29,072 nucleotides of DNA from an uncultured Veillonella sp. (GCA_900550175.1 URQX01000005.1:1-29072); one strand, 5' to 3'. Shown: positions 13,532 to 22,145, counted from the first letter of the stretch. The notes: generated by a model not told the origin, from the sequence alone. Program-made: numbers and translations.

Positions 13532-15223
13532 ATGAGTGACATTATGTATCCGGTAAGTTTCGGAAAATTGATGAACCACATTATGACTGAGTACAAGATG
13601 TACAATCGTATTTACAATGTAAATAAAATTCATCGTACCAATCATAATCAACGCTTAGAAATTTTTGGTAAATCCATTGAAAATCCTGTAGGCCCTGCAG
13701 CAGGTCCTAATACACAGTTGGCGCAAAATATTGTAGCATCTTACGTAGCAGGTGCTCGTTGCATCGAATTGAAAACTGTACAAATTATGTACGGTGAAGA
13801 ATTAGGTATTCCTAGACCTTGTATCTACTCTGTAGACGAAACATACAACGTAGAATGGTCTTCCGAATATAGCTGTGATGAAGCTGCTGATGAATACATC
13901 AAAGCTTGGTTCGCATTAAAATTAATCTCTAAAGAATTAGGCTTAGGCGATCCAGATGGCTTCTTATTCATCATGAGTGTTGGTTACAACTTAGCTGGTA
14001 TTAAGAGCCCAATGGTTGATAAATTTATCAACACAATGCGCAGTGCATCTCAATCTCCTATGTGGGATGAATGTAAACAATGGTGTCTTGACCATGTAAA
14101 TGAATTTGAACATATCGATGCTGATTTCATCAACTCCATTAGCGATGAACTTTGCCAAGCAATCACATTGTCCACAATGCACGGTTGCCCAGCTGAAGAA
14201 ATCGAATCCATTTGCTCCTACCTTATCAGTGAAAAAGGTCTCCATCTATACTTAAAATGCAATCCTACTTTGCTAGGTCCAAAACGCATTAGAGAGTTGT
14301 TAGATAATGCAGGTTTTGAATACATTGACTTTGAAGATCATCAATTCGAAGTTGACCTTCAATTCGATAAAGCTGTTCCAATGTTAGAACGTCTTATCGC
14401 TCTTGGTGAAAAACATAACAAGATCTTTGGTGTTAAATTAACAAATACATTCCCTGTACAAATTCATAACAATGAATTGCCAGGTGAGCAAATGTACATG
14501 TCTGGTAAATCCTTGTTACCTGTAACAATTGGGGTAGCTGAACTTTTAAGTGCTCAATTCGGTGAACGCTTACCAATGTCTTACAGCGGTGGTGCTGTAA
14601 AACAAAATATCAAAGCTATCTTTGATTGTGGTATCTGGCCTGTAACAGTATGTACAATACTTCTTCAAGGCGAAGGTTACAATACTTTTAAAGGCTTAGC
14701 AGATGAAGTTGAATCTACTGATTATAACGCTGCTTTGAAAGTGCATAAAGATCTAATCGCTAAACTTGCTAAAGATATTAGTGAAAATAAAATCTTCAAG
14801 AAAAGCGATGCGATGAAGAAAAAACGTGAAGCAATGCCATCCTTCCCAGGTACACGTAGTTCTGATTATCGTTGCCGTGTAACATGTGGCTCTTGCGTTC
14901 GCGTATGTCCTAATAGATGTAATGAAGTCGTTACTGTAAATGATGCTAAATTGATCGTCCATGTAGATCAAAGCTGTAATGAATGTGGTAACTGTGCATG
15001 TCATTGCGTTGAACCTTGTCAACCATACAAGGATCGCATTACATTCTTCCACAATGCTGAAGCATTAGCAGATAGTACAAATGATGGTTTTTACATTACA
15101 GGCACTAGCTGTGGTTATCGCTTCAAAGGTGAAGAAGCCGTATGTGACATCGATGCATTACCTGAAGAATTGAAAGGAGTCGTACATGCCTTCTGTAAAG
15201 AGCATGTGTACTATGTATCATGA
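13532..15223 (+). CDS. ygfK: Short YgfK-type flavo-iron-sulfur oxidoreductase, lacking the central FAD/NAD(P)H domain
   Basis: Residues 1-~430 match the N-terminal dihydroorotate-dehydrogenase-like (FMN) domain of YgfK: NPVGPAAGPNTQLAQNI, SVGYNLAGIKSP, LSTMHGCPAEEIE, KCNPTLLGP, GEQMYMSGKSL. Residues 446-563 match its extreme C-terminal iron-sulfur domain, with Cys448, 452, 455, 459 (GSCVRVCPNR) and Cys482, 485, 488, 492 (CNECGNC), enough for two [4Fe-4S] clusters. E. coli YgfK is about 1030 residues, with a glutamate-synthase-like FAD/NAD(P)H module between these parts. That module is absent here, with no frameshift or stop. YgfK has been implicated in anaerobic purine/urate reduction and earlier, less convincingly, in selenate reduction. 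AAGGAG precedes ATG 13532. The end overlaps the next gene by 4 bp (ATGA). Confidence 0.88.
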   Translation: MSDIMYPVSFGKLMNHIMTEYKMYNRIYNVNKIHRTNHNQRLEIFGKSIENPVGPAAGPNTQLAQNIVASYVAGARCIELKTVQIMYGEELGIPRPCIYSVDETYNVEWSSEYSCDEAADEYIKAWFALKLISKELGLGDPDGFLFIMSVGYNLAGIKSPMVDKFINTMRSASQSPMWDECKQWCLDHVNEFEHIDADFINSISDELCQAITLSTMHGCPAEEIESICSYLISEKGLHLYLKCNPTLLGPKRIRELLDNAGFEYIDFEDHQFEVDLQFDKAVPMLERLIALGEKHNKIFGVKLTNTFPVQIHNNELPGEQMYMSGKSLLPVTIGVAELLSAQFGERLPMSYSGGAVKQNIKAIFDCGIWPVTVCTILLQGEGYNTFKGLADEVESTDYNAALKVHKDLIAKLAKDISENKIFKKSDAMKKKREAMPSFPGTRSSDYRCRVTCGSCVRVCPNRCNEVVTVNDAKLIVHVDQSCNECGNCACHCVEPCQPYKDRITFFHNAEALADSTNDGFYITGTSCGYRFKGEEAVCDIDALPEELKGVVHAFCKEHVYYVS

Positions 15224-16569
15224 TTATCATACAACAAGGGGACTTGGTCTTAACTGATCGAATCCTTACCGGAGATTTACTTATCAATGGCGACAAAATT
15301 GTCGCCATTGATGAACACCTTTCTATTCCAGAAGGGGCTGAAGTTATTAATGCAAAAGGTTGCTATGTATTCCCTGGGTTCATAGATCCACACACACACT
15401 TTCAGATGACAAATGCCTTAGCGTCTACTGCGGATGATTTTGATAGTGGTACAAAAGCCGCTATTCTTGGTGGAACAACATCAATCATTAATTTTGCTTC
15501 TCCAGAGGAAGGATCCCTTTGTAAAGGCTTAGAAGTTCATAAGGAGCGTGCCGAAGGGCATTGCTCCTGTGACTACAAATTCCATATGGAACTAGTAGAA
15601 ATGAATGAAAATGTAGCTCGTGAGATACCAAAGGTCGTAGAGGCTGGTGTATCATCTTTTAAAGTGTATTTAGCGTATGGCTTCCGTTTAACAGATCGAG
15701 AAATTTATGATGCTATAGAGGCCATCAAACCTACAGGAGCTCTCGTTGGAGCGCACTGTGAAAATGGTGATCTTATTGATGCGCTCGTAGCTGATAAACG
15801 TAAACGTGGTGAATTAGATGTAAGCAATCATCCACTCACAAGACCGGCCATGATTGAATCGGAAGCAATTAAGCGCTTTAGTACAATCGGTGCTACATTA
15901 GACTATCCTGTACATATTGTTCATGTAAGTTCTAAAGAGGGCCTTGAAGAGGTTATTCGAGAACGGAACCTAGGGCATAAAGTGACTTGTGAAACATGTC
16001 CACAATATTTAGTGCTCGATGAATCACGATATAATTTGCCTGATTTTGAAGGTGTTAAATATGTGATGAGCCCACCGCTGAGAACAATTCAGGATCAAAT
16101 GGCAATAAAGGATGCCTTAGTAAATGGCATATTCCAAACGATTGGGTCTGATCATTGTAGCTTTAATTTTGATGATCAAAAACTAAAAAGTCGACATGAT
16201 TTTACTCGTATACCTGGTGGTGTTCCAGGTGCTGAAGAACGAGGCATTGTAGCTTATGATGTATTGGTAAATCAATGCAATATGAGCGCTGTAGATTTTA
16301 TGAAATTAGTTAGTGAAAATCCTGCAAAGCTTTACGGTATGTATCCTAAGAAGGGAACTTTGGCCGTAGGTAGCGATGGGGATATTACAATTGTTGATAA
16401 GCACATTGAGCATGTGCTTTCAAAGAAATCGGCCCATACAAAGGCTGACTATATACCTTATGAGGGGATATCTGTAACAGGTAAAGTACGAGATGTTATC
16501 CTTAGAGGTCACCATGTGGTACAAGATGGATCCTTAATAGAATCATATCTTGGTGAATGTATTCCTTAA
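15220..16569 (+). CDS. hydA: D-hydantoinase/dihydropyrimidinase-like amidohydrolase
   Basis: The 449-residue cyclic amidohydrolase has the full dinuclear metal site: His58 and His60 (DPHTHFQ), the carboxylatable Lys148 (SSFKVYLAYG), His179 (GAHCEN), His235 (VHVSS) and Asp311 (GSDHCSF). Family members hydrolyse hydantoin or dihydropyrimidine rings in the cytoplasm. In purine clusters the homologous gene (hyuA/hydA) presumably opens an imidazolone or pyrimidine ring of a reduced purine; the precise substrate is inferred. Its ATG overlaps the ygfK stop as ATGA, and no Shine-Dalgarno is visible just upstream, so translation is probably coupled to ygfK. This supports a stoichiometric, sequential role. 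The xdh gene follows 17 bp later. The alternative is a true dihydropyrimidinase for uracil, which the context makes less likely. Confidence 0.9.
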   Translation: MIIIQQGDLVLTDRILTGDLLINGDKIVAIDEHLSIPEGAEVINAKGCYVFPGFIDPHTHFQMTNALASTADDFDSGTKAAILGGTTSIINFASPEEGSLCKGLEVHKERAEGHCSCDYKFHMELVEMNENVAREIPKVVEAGVSSFKVYLAYGFRLTDREIYDAIEAIKPTGALVGAHCENGDLIDALVADKRKRGELDVSNHPLTRPAMIESEAIKRFSTIGATLDYPVHIVHVSSKEGLEEVIRERNLGHKVTCETCPQYLVLDESRYNLPDFEGVKYVMSPPLRTIQDQMAIKDALVNGIFQTIGSDHCSFNFDDQKLKSRHDFTRIPGGVPGAEERGIVAYDVLVNQCNMSAVDFMKLVSENPAKLYGMYPKKGTLAVGSDGDITIVDKHIEHVLSKKSAHTKADYIPYEGISVTGKVRDVILRGHHVVQDGSLIESYLGECIP

Positions 16570-16586
16570 TGAGAGGAGGGCTATAT

Positions 16587-19136
16587 ATGTACCGCTTTCA
16601 AGTGAATGGCACCCAATATGAGGTTCAAGAGGATCAACGTTTAATTGATTTCTTGAGAGCTGATTTGAAGCTAACGGGCACTAAAGAAGGTTGTAGTGCT
16701 GGTGCATGTGGTACGTGTACAGTAATTATAGACGGAAAAAAAGCAAAGGCTTGTGTAACTAAATTATCTCAATTAGATGGTAAATCAGTTGTAACAATTG
16801 AAGGCTTATCTGAACGGGAAAAAGCGGTATACACCTATGCTTTTGGTGAATGCGGAGCGGTGCAGTGTGGTTTCTGTATCCCAGGTATGATTATTAGTGC
16901 AAAAGTTTTAATTGATGAAAATAATGACCCTACACCTGATGATGTAAAAAAAGCTATTTTAGGCAACATTTGTCGTTGTACAGGCTATGTAAAAATTGAA
17001 GAAGGCATTATGTTAGCCGCAAAAATGTTCCGTGAGAACTTACCAGTTCCTGAAAAGGATACAACTGGTAATGTAGGCGCTCGTTTACATCGTGTAGATG
17101 CGGAGGAAAAAGCACTAGGTACTGGACAATACGCTGATGATATCCATATGGATGGCATGATTTATGCTAAAGCATTGCGTTCTAAATACCCTCGTGCTAG
17201 AGTCGATCGCGTTGATGTTTCTAAGGCGCTTGAACATCCAGCTTGTGTAACAGCTTTGACCGCTAAAGATGTACCATTTAATAAAACTGGTCACTTAGTG
17301 CCAGACTGGGATGTACTCATTGCAGAGGGCGATATCACTCGTTATGTAGGTGATGCAATTGCGCTCGTAGCAACTACAGAGAAAAAATACTTGGACGAAG
17401 TTCTTGCTCTCGTTGAAGTTGATTATACAGAGTTAGAGCCTGTAGTAGACCCATTAGAAGCATTAAAACCAGATGCACCTCAATTACATCCAAGCGGAAA
17501 TGTATTGACTCGTCAAACATTATCTCGTGGTGATGTAGATAAGGCTATTGCAGAGGCTGCATTTGTAGTAACAAATCACTATTCCACACCTCAAACAGAT
17601 CATGCATTCATGGAACCTGAATGTGCTGTAGCATATCGTGAAGGCGATGTAATTCATTTGCATTCTGGTAGCCAAAACGTTTACGATGATCGCCATGAAG
17701 TGTCTCGTATGCTTGGCATCCCTGAGGAATCTGTACAAGTTCATAGCATGCTCGTAGGTGGCGGCTTTGGTGGTAAAGAGGACATGAGCGTACAGCATCA
17801 TGCATCTCTTGTAGCTTGGCTTACAGGCAAACCAACTAAGGTTCTCTTCTCTCGTCAAGAAAGTCTTAATATTCATCCTAAACGCCATGCGATGGAAATG
17901 GATATTACTACTGCTTGTGACGCAGAAGGCAACTTGGTAGCAAGTAAGGTAAACATCGTATCTAACTGTGGTGCATATGCATCCTTAGGTGGTCCTGTAC
18001 TTCAACGTGCAGGTACACACTCTTGTGGTCCTTACAAATTTGATAACTTTGCCTTTGATGGCGTTTGTGTTTACACAAATACTGTTCCTGGTGGTGCATT
18101 CCGCGGGTTCGGCGTAACACAAACTATCTTTGGTCAAGAACAAAATATTGATGAATTAGCAGCATTGGTAGGCATGGATCCTTGGGAGTTCCGTTATAAA
18201 AACGTTGTTCGCCCTGGTGACTCCTTACCAAATGGCCAAATTTGCTCCGAAGAAACTGCATTAGCAGAATGTTTGGAAGCAGTAAAAGATGCATACTACG
18301 CATCTGACCGTACAGGTCTTGCTGTATGCTTGAAAAACAGTGGTATCGGTGTAGGGTTACCTGATACTGGCCGCATTATCTTAGAAGTACGTGACGGCAA
18401 AGTTCGCATCCGTACTGGCGCAGCTTGTATCGGTCAAGGTATGGCTACTATGGCTACTCAAGTTCTTTGTGAAACAACTGGTTTAACAGCTGACAAAGTA
18501 TTTGTAGAACGCCCTGACACAGTACGTACACCAGACTCTGGTACAACTACTGCATCTCGTCAAACAGTATTCACTGGTGAAGCAACGCGTAAAGCAAGTC
18601 TTCGCTTGAAAGAAATGTTAGAAACTAAGTCATTAGAAGAACTGAATGGTGTAGAAATTTATGAAGAGTTCCTTGGTGAAACAGATCCATTCAACTCTGA
18701 TAAACCACATCCAAAAAATCACGTTGCCTATGGTTACGGTGCTTGTGTAGCAACAATTGGTGAAGATAATAAAATTGCTGATTTACATGTAGCATACGAC
18801 GTAGGTCGTGTAGTTAACCCACAATCCTGTGCTGGTCAAGCTGAAGGCGGCGCTATCATGGGTATGGGCTTTGCTGTAACAGAAGACTTCCCTTATAAAG
18901 ATGGCTATGTAACAGCTAAATACGGCACTCTAGGTCTTCTTCGAGCGACACAATGTCCACCAATTCATGTAAGTTTGATTGAAAAGGGGACACCAGAACA
19001 ATATGCATACGGCGCTAAAGGTATTGGTGAAATTTCCAGTATTCCAATTGCACCAGCTATTGCAAATGCGTATCGTCGTATTGACGGAGAACCACGTAGA
19101 TCTTTGCCGATTCAACATACAGGTTATAAAAAATAG
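16587..19136 (+). CDS. Fused [2Fe-2S]/molybdopterin hydroxylase, Se-dependent xanthine dehydrogenase type
   Basis: This 849-residue protein joins two parts that are separate subunits in many xanthine dehydrogenases. Residues 1-~155 form the iron-sulfur part: Cys36, 41, 44, 56 (plant-type ferredoxin fold) and Cys94, 97, 129, 131 (CGFC, CRC). Residues ~165-849 form the molybdopterin part: VGGGFGGKED, GGAFRGFGVTQ, GAACIGQGMAT, GTTTASRQT, and the base-catalyst Glu815 in GAKGIGE. The layout and length fit the 'selenium-dependent xanthine dehydrogenase' family and E. coli XdhD. No FAD subunit (XdhB) is encoded nearby, so electrons probably leave by ferredoxin or flavodoxin. The open frame begins at 16557, but GAGGAGGG at 16573-16580 selects ATG 16587. 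Selenium would be a labile cofactor; no in-frame UGA is present. Confidence 0.92.
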   Translation: MYRFQVNGTQYEVQEDQRLIDFLRADLKLTGTKEGCSAGACGTCTVIIDGKKAKACVTKLSQLDGKSVVTIEGLSEREKAVYTYAFGECGAVQCGFCIPGMIISAKVLIDENNDPTPDDVKKAILGNICRCTGYVKIEEGIMLAAKMFRENLPVPEKDTTGNVGARLHRVDAEEKALGTGQYADDIHMDGMIYAKALRSKYPRARVDRVDVSKALEHPACVTALTAKDVPFNKTGHLVPDWDVLIAEGDITRYVGDAIALVATTEKKYLDEVLALVEVDYTELEPVVDPLEALKPDAPQLHPSGNVLTRQTLSRGDVDKAIAEAAFVVTNHYSTPQTDHAFMEPECAVAYREGDVIHLHSGSQNVYDDRHEVSRMLGIPEESVQVHSMLVGGGFGGKEDMSVQHHASLVAWLTGKPTKVLFSRQESLNIHPKRHAMEMDITTACDAEGNLVASKVNIVSNCGAYASLGGPVLQRAGTHSCGPYKFDNFAFDGVCVYTNTVPGGAFRGFGVTQTIFGQEQNIDELAALVGMDPWEFRYKNVVRPGDSLPNGQICSEETALAECLEAVKDAYYASDRTGLAVCLKNSGIGVGLPDTGRIILEVRDGKVRIRTGAACIGQGMATMATQVLCETTGLTADKVFVERPDTVRTPDSGTTTASRQTVFTGEATRKASLRLKEMLETKSLEELNGVEIYEEFLGETDPFNSDKPHPKNHVAYGYGACVATIGEDNKIADLHVAYDVGRVVNPQSCAGQAEGGAIMGMGFAVTEDFPYKDGYVTAKYGTLGLLRATQCPPIHVSLIEKGTPEQYAYGAKGIGEISSIPIAPAIANAYRRIDGEPRRSLPIQHTGYKK

Positions 19137-19150
19137 AATATTTGCTTAAT

Positions 19151-19175
19151 GGGTAGGGGCCTAAGGCCCCTAGCC
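19151..19175 (+). promoter_or_regulatory. GC-rich hairpin after the Mo-hydroxylase gene, no T-tract
   Basis: TAGGGGCC (19154-19161) pairs with GGCCCCTA (19165-19172) over TAA, extended by two G-C pairs past a mismatch. ATCAAGG follows instead of thymines. It may be a weak, factor-assisted terminator or a 3'-end stabilising stem for the long mRNA. Confidence 0.55.
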
Positions 19176-19284
19176 ATCAAGGTTCCCACGTGAAGTCGAT
19201 GAGATTTCTCTAAACTCTATCATGTACGATAGTATGACTATATTATTTACTAGTAACTAAAACGTAAGATATGAGGTGATTCTT

Positions 19285-20670
19285 ATGAGTAAAGCTATAT
19301 CTGGCGTCGACCATGTAGATGGTATGCTGCCAATCCCGCAATTATTTGCTTATGGCTTACAGCACGTACTAGCTATGTACGCAGGTGCAGTAGCGGTACC
19401 AATCATCATCGCACAAGCGATGAACTTACCTATTGAAGACTTAATTCGTTTGATTACGGCCGACTTGTTCACATGTGGTGTTGCTACATTGATTCAAACA
19501 TTAGGCTTTGGTCCTATCGGTGGTCGTATTCCTCTTATTCAAGGTGTAACATTTGCTTCTGTAGGTCCAATGATTATGATTGGTCAGCAGCATGATATTA
19601 CAACTATCTACGGTGCGATTATCGTAGCCGGTATCTTTACATTCCTTGTGGCTCCATTCTTTAGTCGTTTGATTCGTCTATTCCCACCTGTAGTAACAGG
19701 CACTATCATTACTATTATTGGTATCAACTTGATGCCAGTAGCAGTTAAATGGATGGGTGGCGGTGCAGGCAGTCCAAACTTTGGGGATCTGCTTAACATT
19801 GCTCTTGGTGTAGCTACATTTATTATTGTTATTATAACCTATCGATTTGGTAAAGGATTTATTGGTAATCTAGCAATCTTAGTAGGTCTTATCCTTGGTA
19901 CAGCCCTTGCTATGCTTTGTGGTGTTACTGACTTCTCCGAAGTAGGTCGTTCTCAATGGGTATCCATTGTAACACCGTTCTATTTTGGTCTTCCAACCTT
20001 TGACTTTGCTTCTATGATTTCTATGATTATTGTAATGCTCGTAGTTATGGTTGAAACAACTGGTGACAGTATCGCAGTAGGCGAAATCGTTGATAAACCT
20101 ATCGGTCAAAAAGAGTTGGCTGCAGTACTTCGTGCTGATGGCTTATCTACTTTAATCGGTGGTGTGCTTAACAGCTTCCCTTACACAGCGTTCGCTCAAA
20201 ACGTTGGTCTTATCGCTGTAACACGCGTTAAGAGCCGCTTCGTTGTAGCAGCATCTGGTGTTATTCTTATTTTATTAGGTCTTTTCCCTAAATTAGCTGC
20301 TATCGTAGCTTGTATTCCAAATGCCGTTTTAGGCGGTGCAGGTATCGCAATGTTTGGTATGATCATTGCCAGCGGTATCCGTTCCCTTGGTAAAGTTAGC
20401 TTTGATGGTAACTACAACTTGATGTTAGTAGCGATTAGTATTGGTGTATCCATGATTCCTCTAGCTGCGCCTAACTTCTATGCACATTTCCCAGATTGGG
20501 CTCAAATTCTTTTGAAATCTGGTATCACAGCTGGTAGTATCATTGCCGTTCTTCTAAACGTTGTATTCAATGGCTTTGGTTACAAAACTGTTAACGAACC
20601 TAATCGTGCAATACGTAAATACCGTCACTTCACACGATTCAAAGGCTATCCTAAACATTTCTATCAATAA
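19285..20670 (+). CDS. NCS2-family purine (xanthine/urate) permease
   Basis: The 461-residue, highly hydrophobic protein belongs to the nucleobase:cation symporter-2 (NAT/NCS2) family, with the expected 12-14 membrane helices. The family signature is visible as QNVGLIAVTR at residues 305-314. Other conserved features are the QHVLAMYAGAVAVP segment in helix 1 and VETTGDSIAVGEI, whose Glu contributes to substrate binding. It most likely imports xanthine or urate with H+ or Na+ across the inner membrane, like YgfU/XanQ/PbuX relatives; sequence alone cannot choose between them. The start is ATG 19285 after GAGGTG; an in-frame GTG at 19276 would fall in the Shine-Dalgarno. It lies 148 bp after the Mo-hydroxylase gene, with a small CTATC-N6-GATAG dyad (19217-19232) upstream, so it may have its own promoter. 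Confidence 0.92.
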   Translation: MSKAISGVDHVDGMLPIPQLFAYGLQHVLAMYAGAVAVPIIIAQAMNLPIEDLIRLITADLFTCGVATLIQTLGFGPIGGRIPLIQGVTFASVGPMIMIGQQHDITTIYGAIIVAGIFTFLVAPFFSRLIRLFPPVVTGTIITIIGINLMPVAVKWMGGGAGSPNFGDLLNIALGVATFIIVIITYRFGKGFIGNLAILVGLILGTALAMLCGVTDFSEVGRSQWVSIVTPFYFGLPTFDFASMISMIIVMLVVMVETTGDSIAVGEIVDKPIGQKELAAVLRADGLSTLIGGVLNSFPYTAFAQNVGLIAVTRVKSRFVVAASGVILILLGLFPKLAAIVACIPNAVLGGAGIAMFGMIIASGIRSLGKVSFDGNYNLMLVAISIGVSMIPLAAPNFYAHFPDWAQILLKSGITAGSIIAVLLNVVFNGFGYKTVNEPNRAIRKYRHFTRFKGYPKHFYQ

Positions 20671-20774
20671 TATATAGTTAGACGAGTTTATTCTCATACG
20701 ATTACATGTATTGTCTTTCACAATAGAAACCTTGTTTGTATAGGTAAAACATCTATATACATGTTTTCGATTTT

Positions 20775-20813
20775 AAAAGGGCTCACTCTAGTTTTAGAGT
20801 GGGGCCTTTTTTG
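20775..20813 (+). terminator. Terminator after the purine permease
   Basis: A long stem (AAAAGGGCTCACTCTA with TAGAGTGGGGCCTTTT, one mismatch and one G-U) with a GTTT loop ends in TTTTTT. It closes the purine cluster and separates it from the RuBisCO-like gene. Confidence 0.88.
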
Positions 20814-20838
20814 TATGGAATCGTGTACTACTTTGGTA

Positions 20839-20844
20839 TATAAT
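20839..20844 (+). promoter_or_regulatory. Likely -10 element for the RuBisCO-like gene
   Basis: A perfect TATAAT lies 31 bp before the ATG at 20875, right after the permease terminator. No good -35 is present at normal spacing (TGGAAT at 20816-20821 is the nearest), so the promoter may need an activator or an A/T-rich upstream element. Confidence 0.45.
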
Positions 20845-20874
20845 TAAATAATATTATTGCAAAGGAGACGCATT

Positions 20875-22062
20875 ATGAAAGACGAGCGATTTATAGTTAC
20901 GTATCGAATAGAAGCAAGTTCATATGAAGAGGCAAAAGCCATCGCATGGGCTGTTCAGGTAGAACAAACCATAGAGTTTCCTTATGAGTTTGTAACGGAT
21001 CCGTATATTAAAGAAACTGTCACTGGCAGATTGGAGTCCTTAGAACCTATGAGTTCTGATTCTACATATGCCAATGTAGGGGTTATGCCTAATGTTACGA
21101 TTGATCCGTCTCATTACTATTTGGCTCGTATTTCATATCTAGTAGATACAACTGCGTTAGAAGCAACACAATTTTTAAATGTTGTATTTGGTAATTCATC
21201 GTTACAACCTCATATTTGGGTTGTTGATATTGAACTCTGTCCAACTTTATATGATGTATTTAAAGGCCCTCGATTTGGCTTGCAAGGGATTCGCCAACTA
21301 GTGGAAACACCAACGCGTCCTATGATTCAGGCTGTTGTGAAACCGATGGGGACACCTAATGAAGAGTTGGCTCGCATGTGCGGTGCTTATACACGTGGTG
21401 GTGCAGATGTTATTAAAGATGACCACGGTATTTCTAATCAGTCATTCTCTCAATTTAAAGACCGTGTACAACGATGTGCTGCCATGGTATGCGAAATGAA
21501 TGAAGCCCATGGTACACATACATTGTATGCAGCTAATGTGTCGGGTGATGGTACAGATGTAATAGAACGAGCTTATTTTGCTAAAGAAGCGGGTGCCACA
21601 GCTCTTATGGTGGCTTCAGGGCTTGTTGGATTTGGATGGCTTCATAAATTAGCAAATGATGAAACGTTAGGCTTACCAATCATTCATCATCCTGCTTACT
21701 CCGGTGGCTTTGTGAGCCCTGGTGTATCTGGTATTGCCGACTATTTACAATTGGGCTTGTTACCACGTATCTTTGGTGCAGATATGCCTATATTTGTATC
21801 CTATGGAGGCCGTTTTACTTTCACAGAAGATCAATGTAAGAGAATTTCCTCTTATATTAAACATCCTTTTGGATTGATGAAAGCAGCATGTCCAGCACCA
21901 GGTGGTGGTGTAACCGATGCTCGTCTAAATGAATTAGTAGATTTGTACGGCAATGATACGATGTTCCTCGTTGGGGGCGATATGTTCCGCCGAGGCCCAG
22001 ATATCGAAGCCAATATGGCATACTTTGTAGAACGCTTAAATACGTTGTCTACAAATAATTAA
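20875..22062 (+). CDS. RuBisCO-like protein (form IV-type), function unknown
   Basis: The 395-residue protein has the RuBisCO large-subunit layout: an N-terminal alpha/beta domain (~1-130) and a C-terminal barrel. Key positions by eye: the first active-site Lys is kept (Lys156, VVKPMG) and so is the carbamylation Lys (Lys181) with Asp183. The usual Glu of the KxDE motif is His184 (IKDDHG). The loop-6 Lys is missing (GGRFTFTED), the HRA motif reads HHPA, and the phosphate-binding SGG reads PGGG. It therefore cannot fix CO2 like RuBisCO. Related proteins act as enolases or isomerases in methionine salvage or as decarboxylases in apionate breakdown (family knowledge), but no genes of those pathways are adjacent. 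ATG 20875 follows AAAGGAG; an upstream TTG/ATG extension is not supported. Confidence 0.85.
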   Translation: MKDERFIVTYRIEASSYEEAKAIAWAVQVEQTIEFPYEFVTDPYIKETVTGRLESLEPMSSDSTYANVGVMPNVTIDPSHYYLARISYLVDTTALEATQFLNVVFGNSSLQPHIWVVDIELCPTLYDVFKGPRFGLQGIRQLVETPTRPMIQAVVKPMGTPNEELARMCGAYTRGGADVIKDDHGISNQSFSQFKDRVQRCAAMVCEMNEAHGTHTLYAANVSGDGTDVIERAYFAKEAGATALMVASGLVGFGWLHKLANDETLGLPIIHHPAYSGGFVSPGVSGIADYLQLGLLPRIFGADMPIFVSYGGRFTFTEDQCKRISSYIKHPFGLMKAACPAPGGGVTDARLNELVDLYGNDTMFLVGGDMFRRGPDIEANMAYFVERLNTLSTNN

Positions 22063-22145
22063 AGTTTATGTTTGTGATAGTTGATAAGTAACTGAATTTC
22101 ACAGATATATGTAAAAAATTATGATTTAGTATATGGAGTGTTTTG

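Noticed and set aside
16587..19136. Selenocysteine-encoding UGA in the Mo-hydroxylase
   Set aside because: The frame has no internal TGA; any selenium would be a labile, non-encoded cofactor.
19217..19232. CTATC-N6-GATAG dyad upstream of the permease as an operator
   Set aside because: The arms are only 5 bp and there is no second copy elsewhere in the cluster, so it is not distinguishable from chance.
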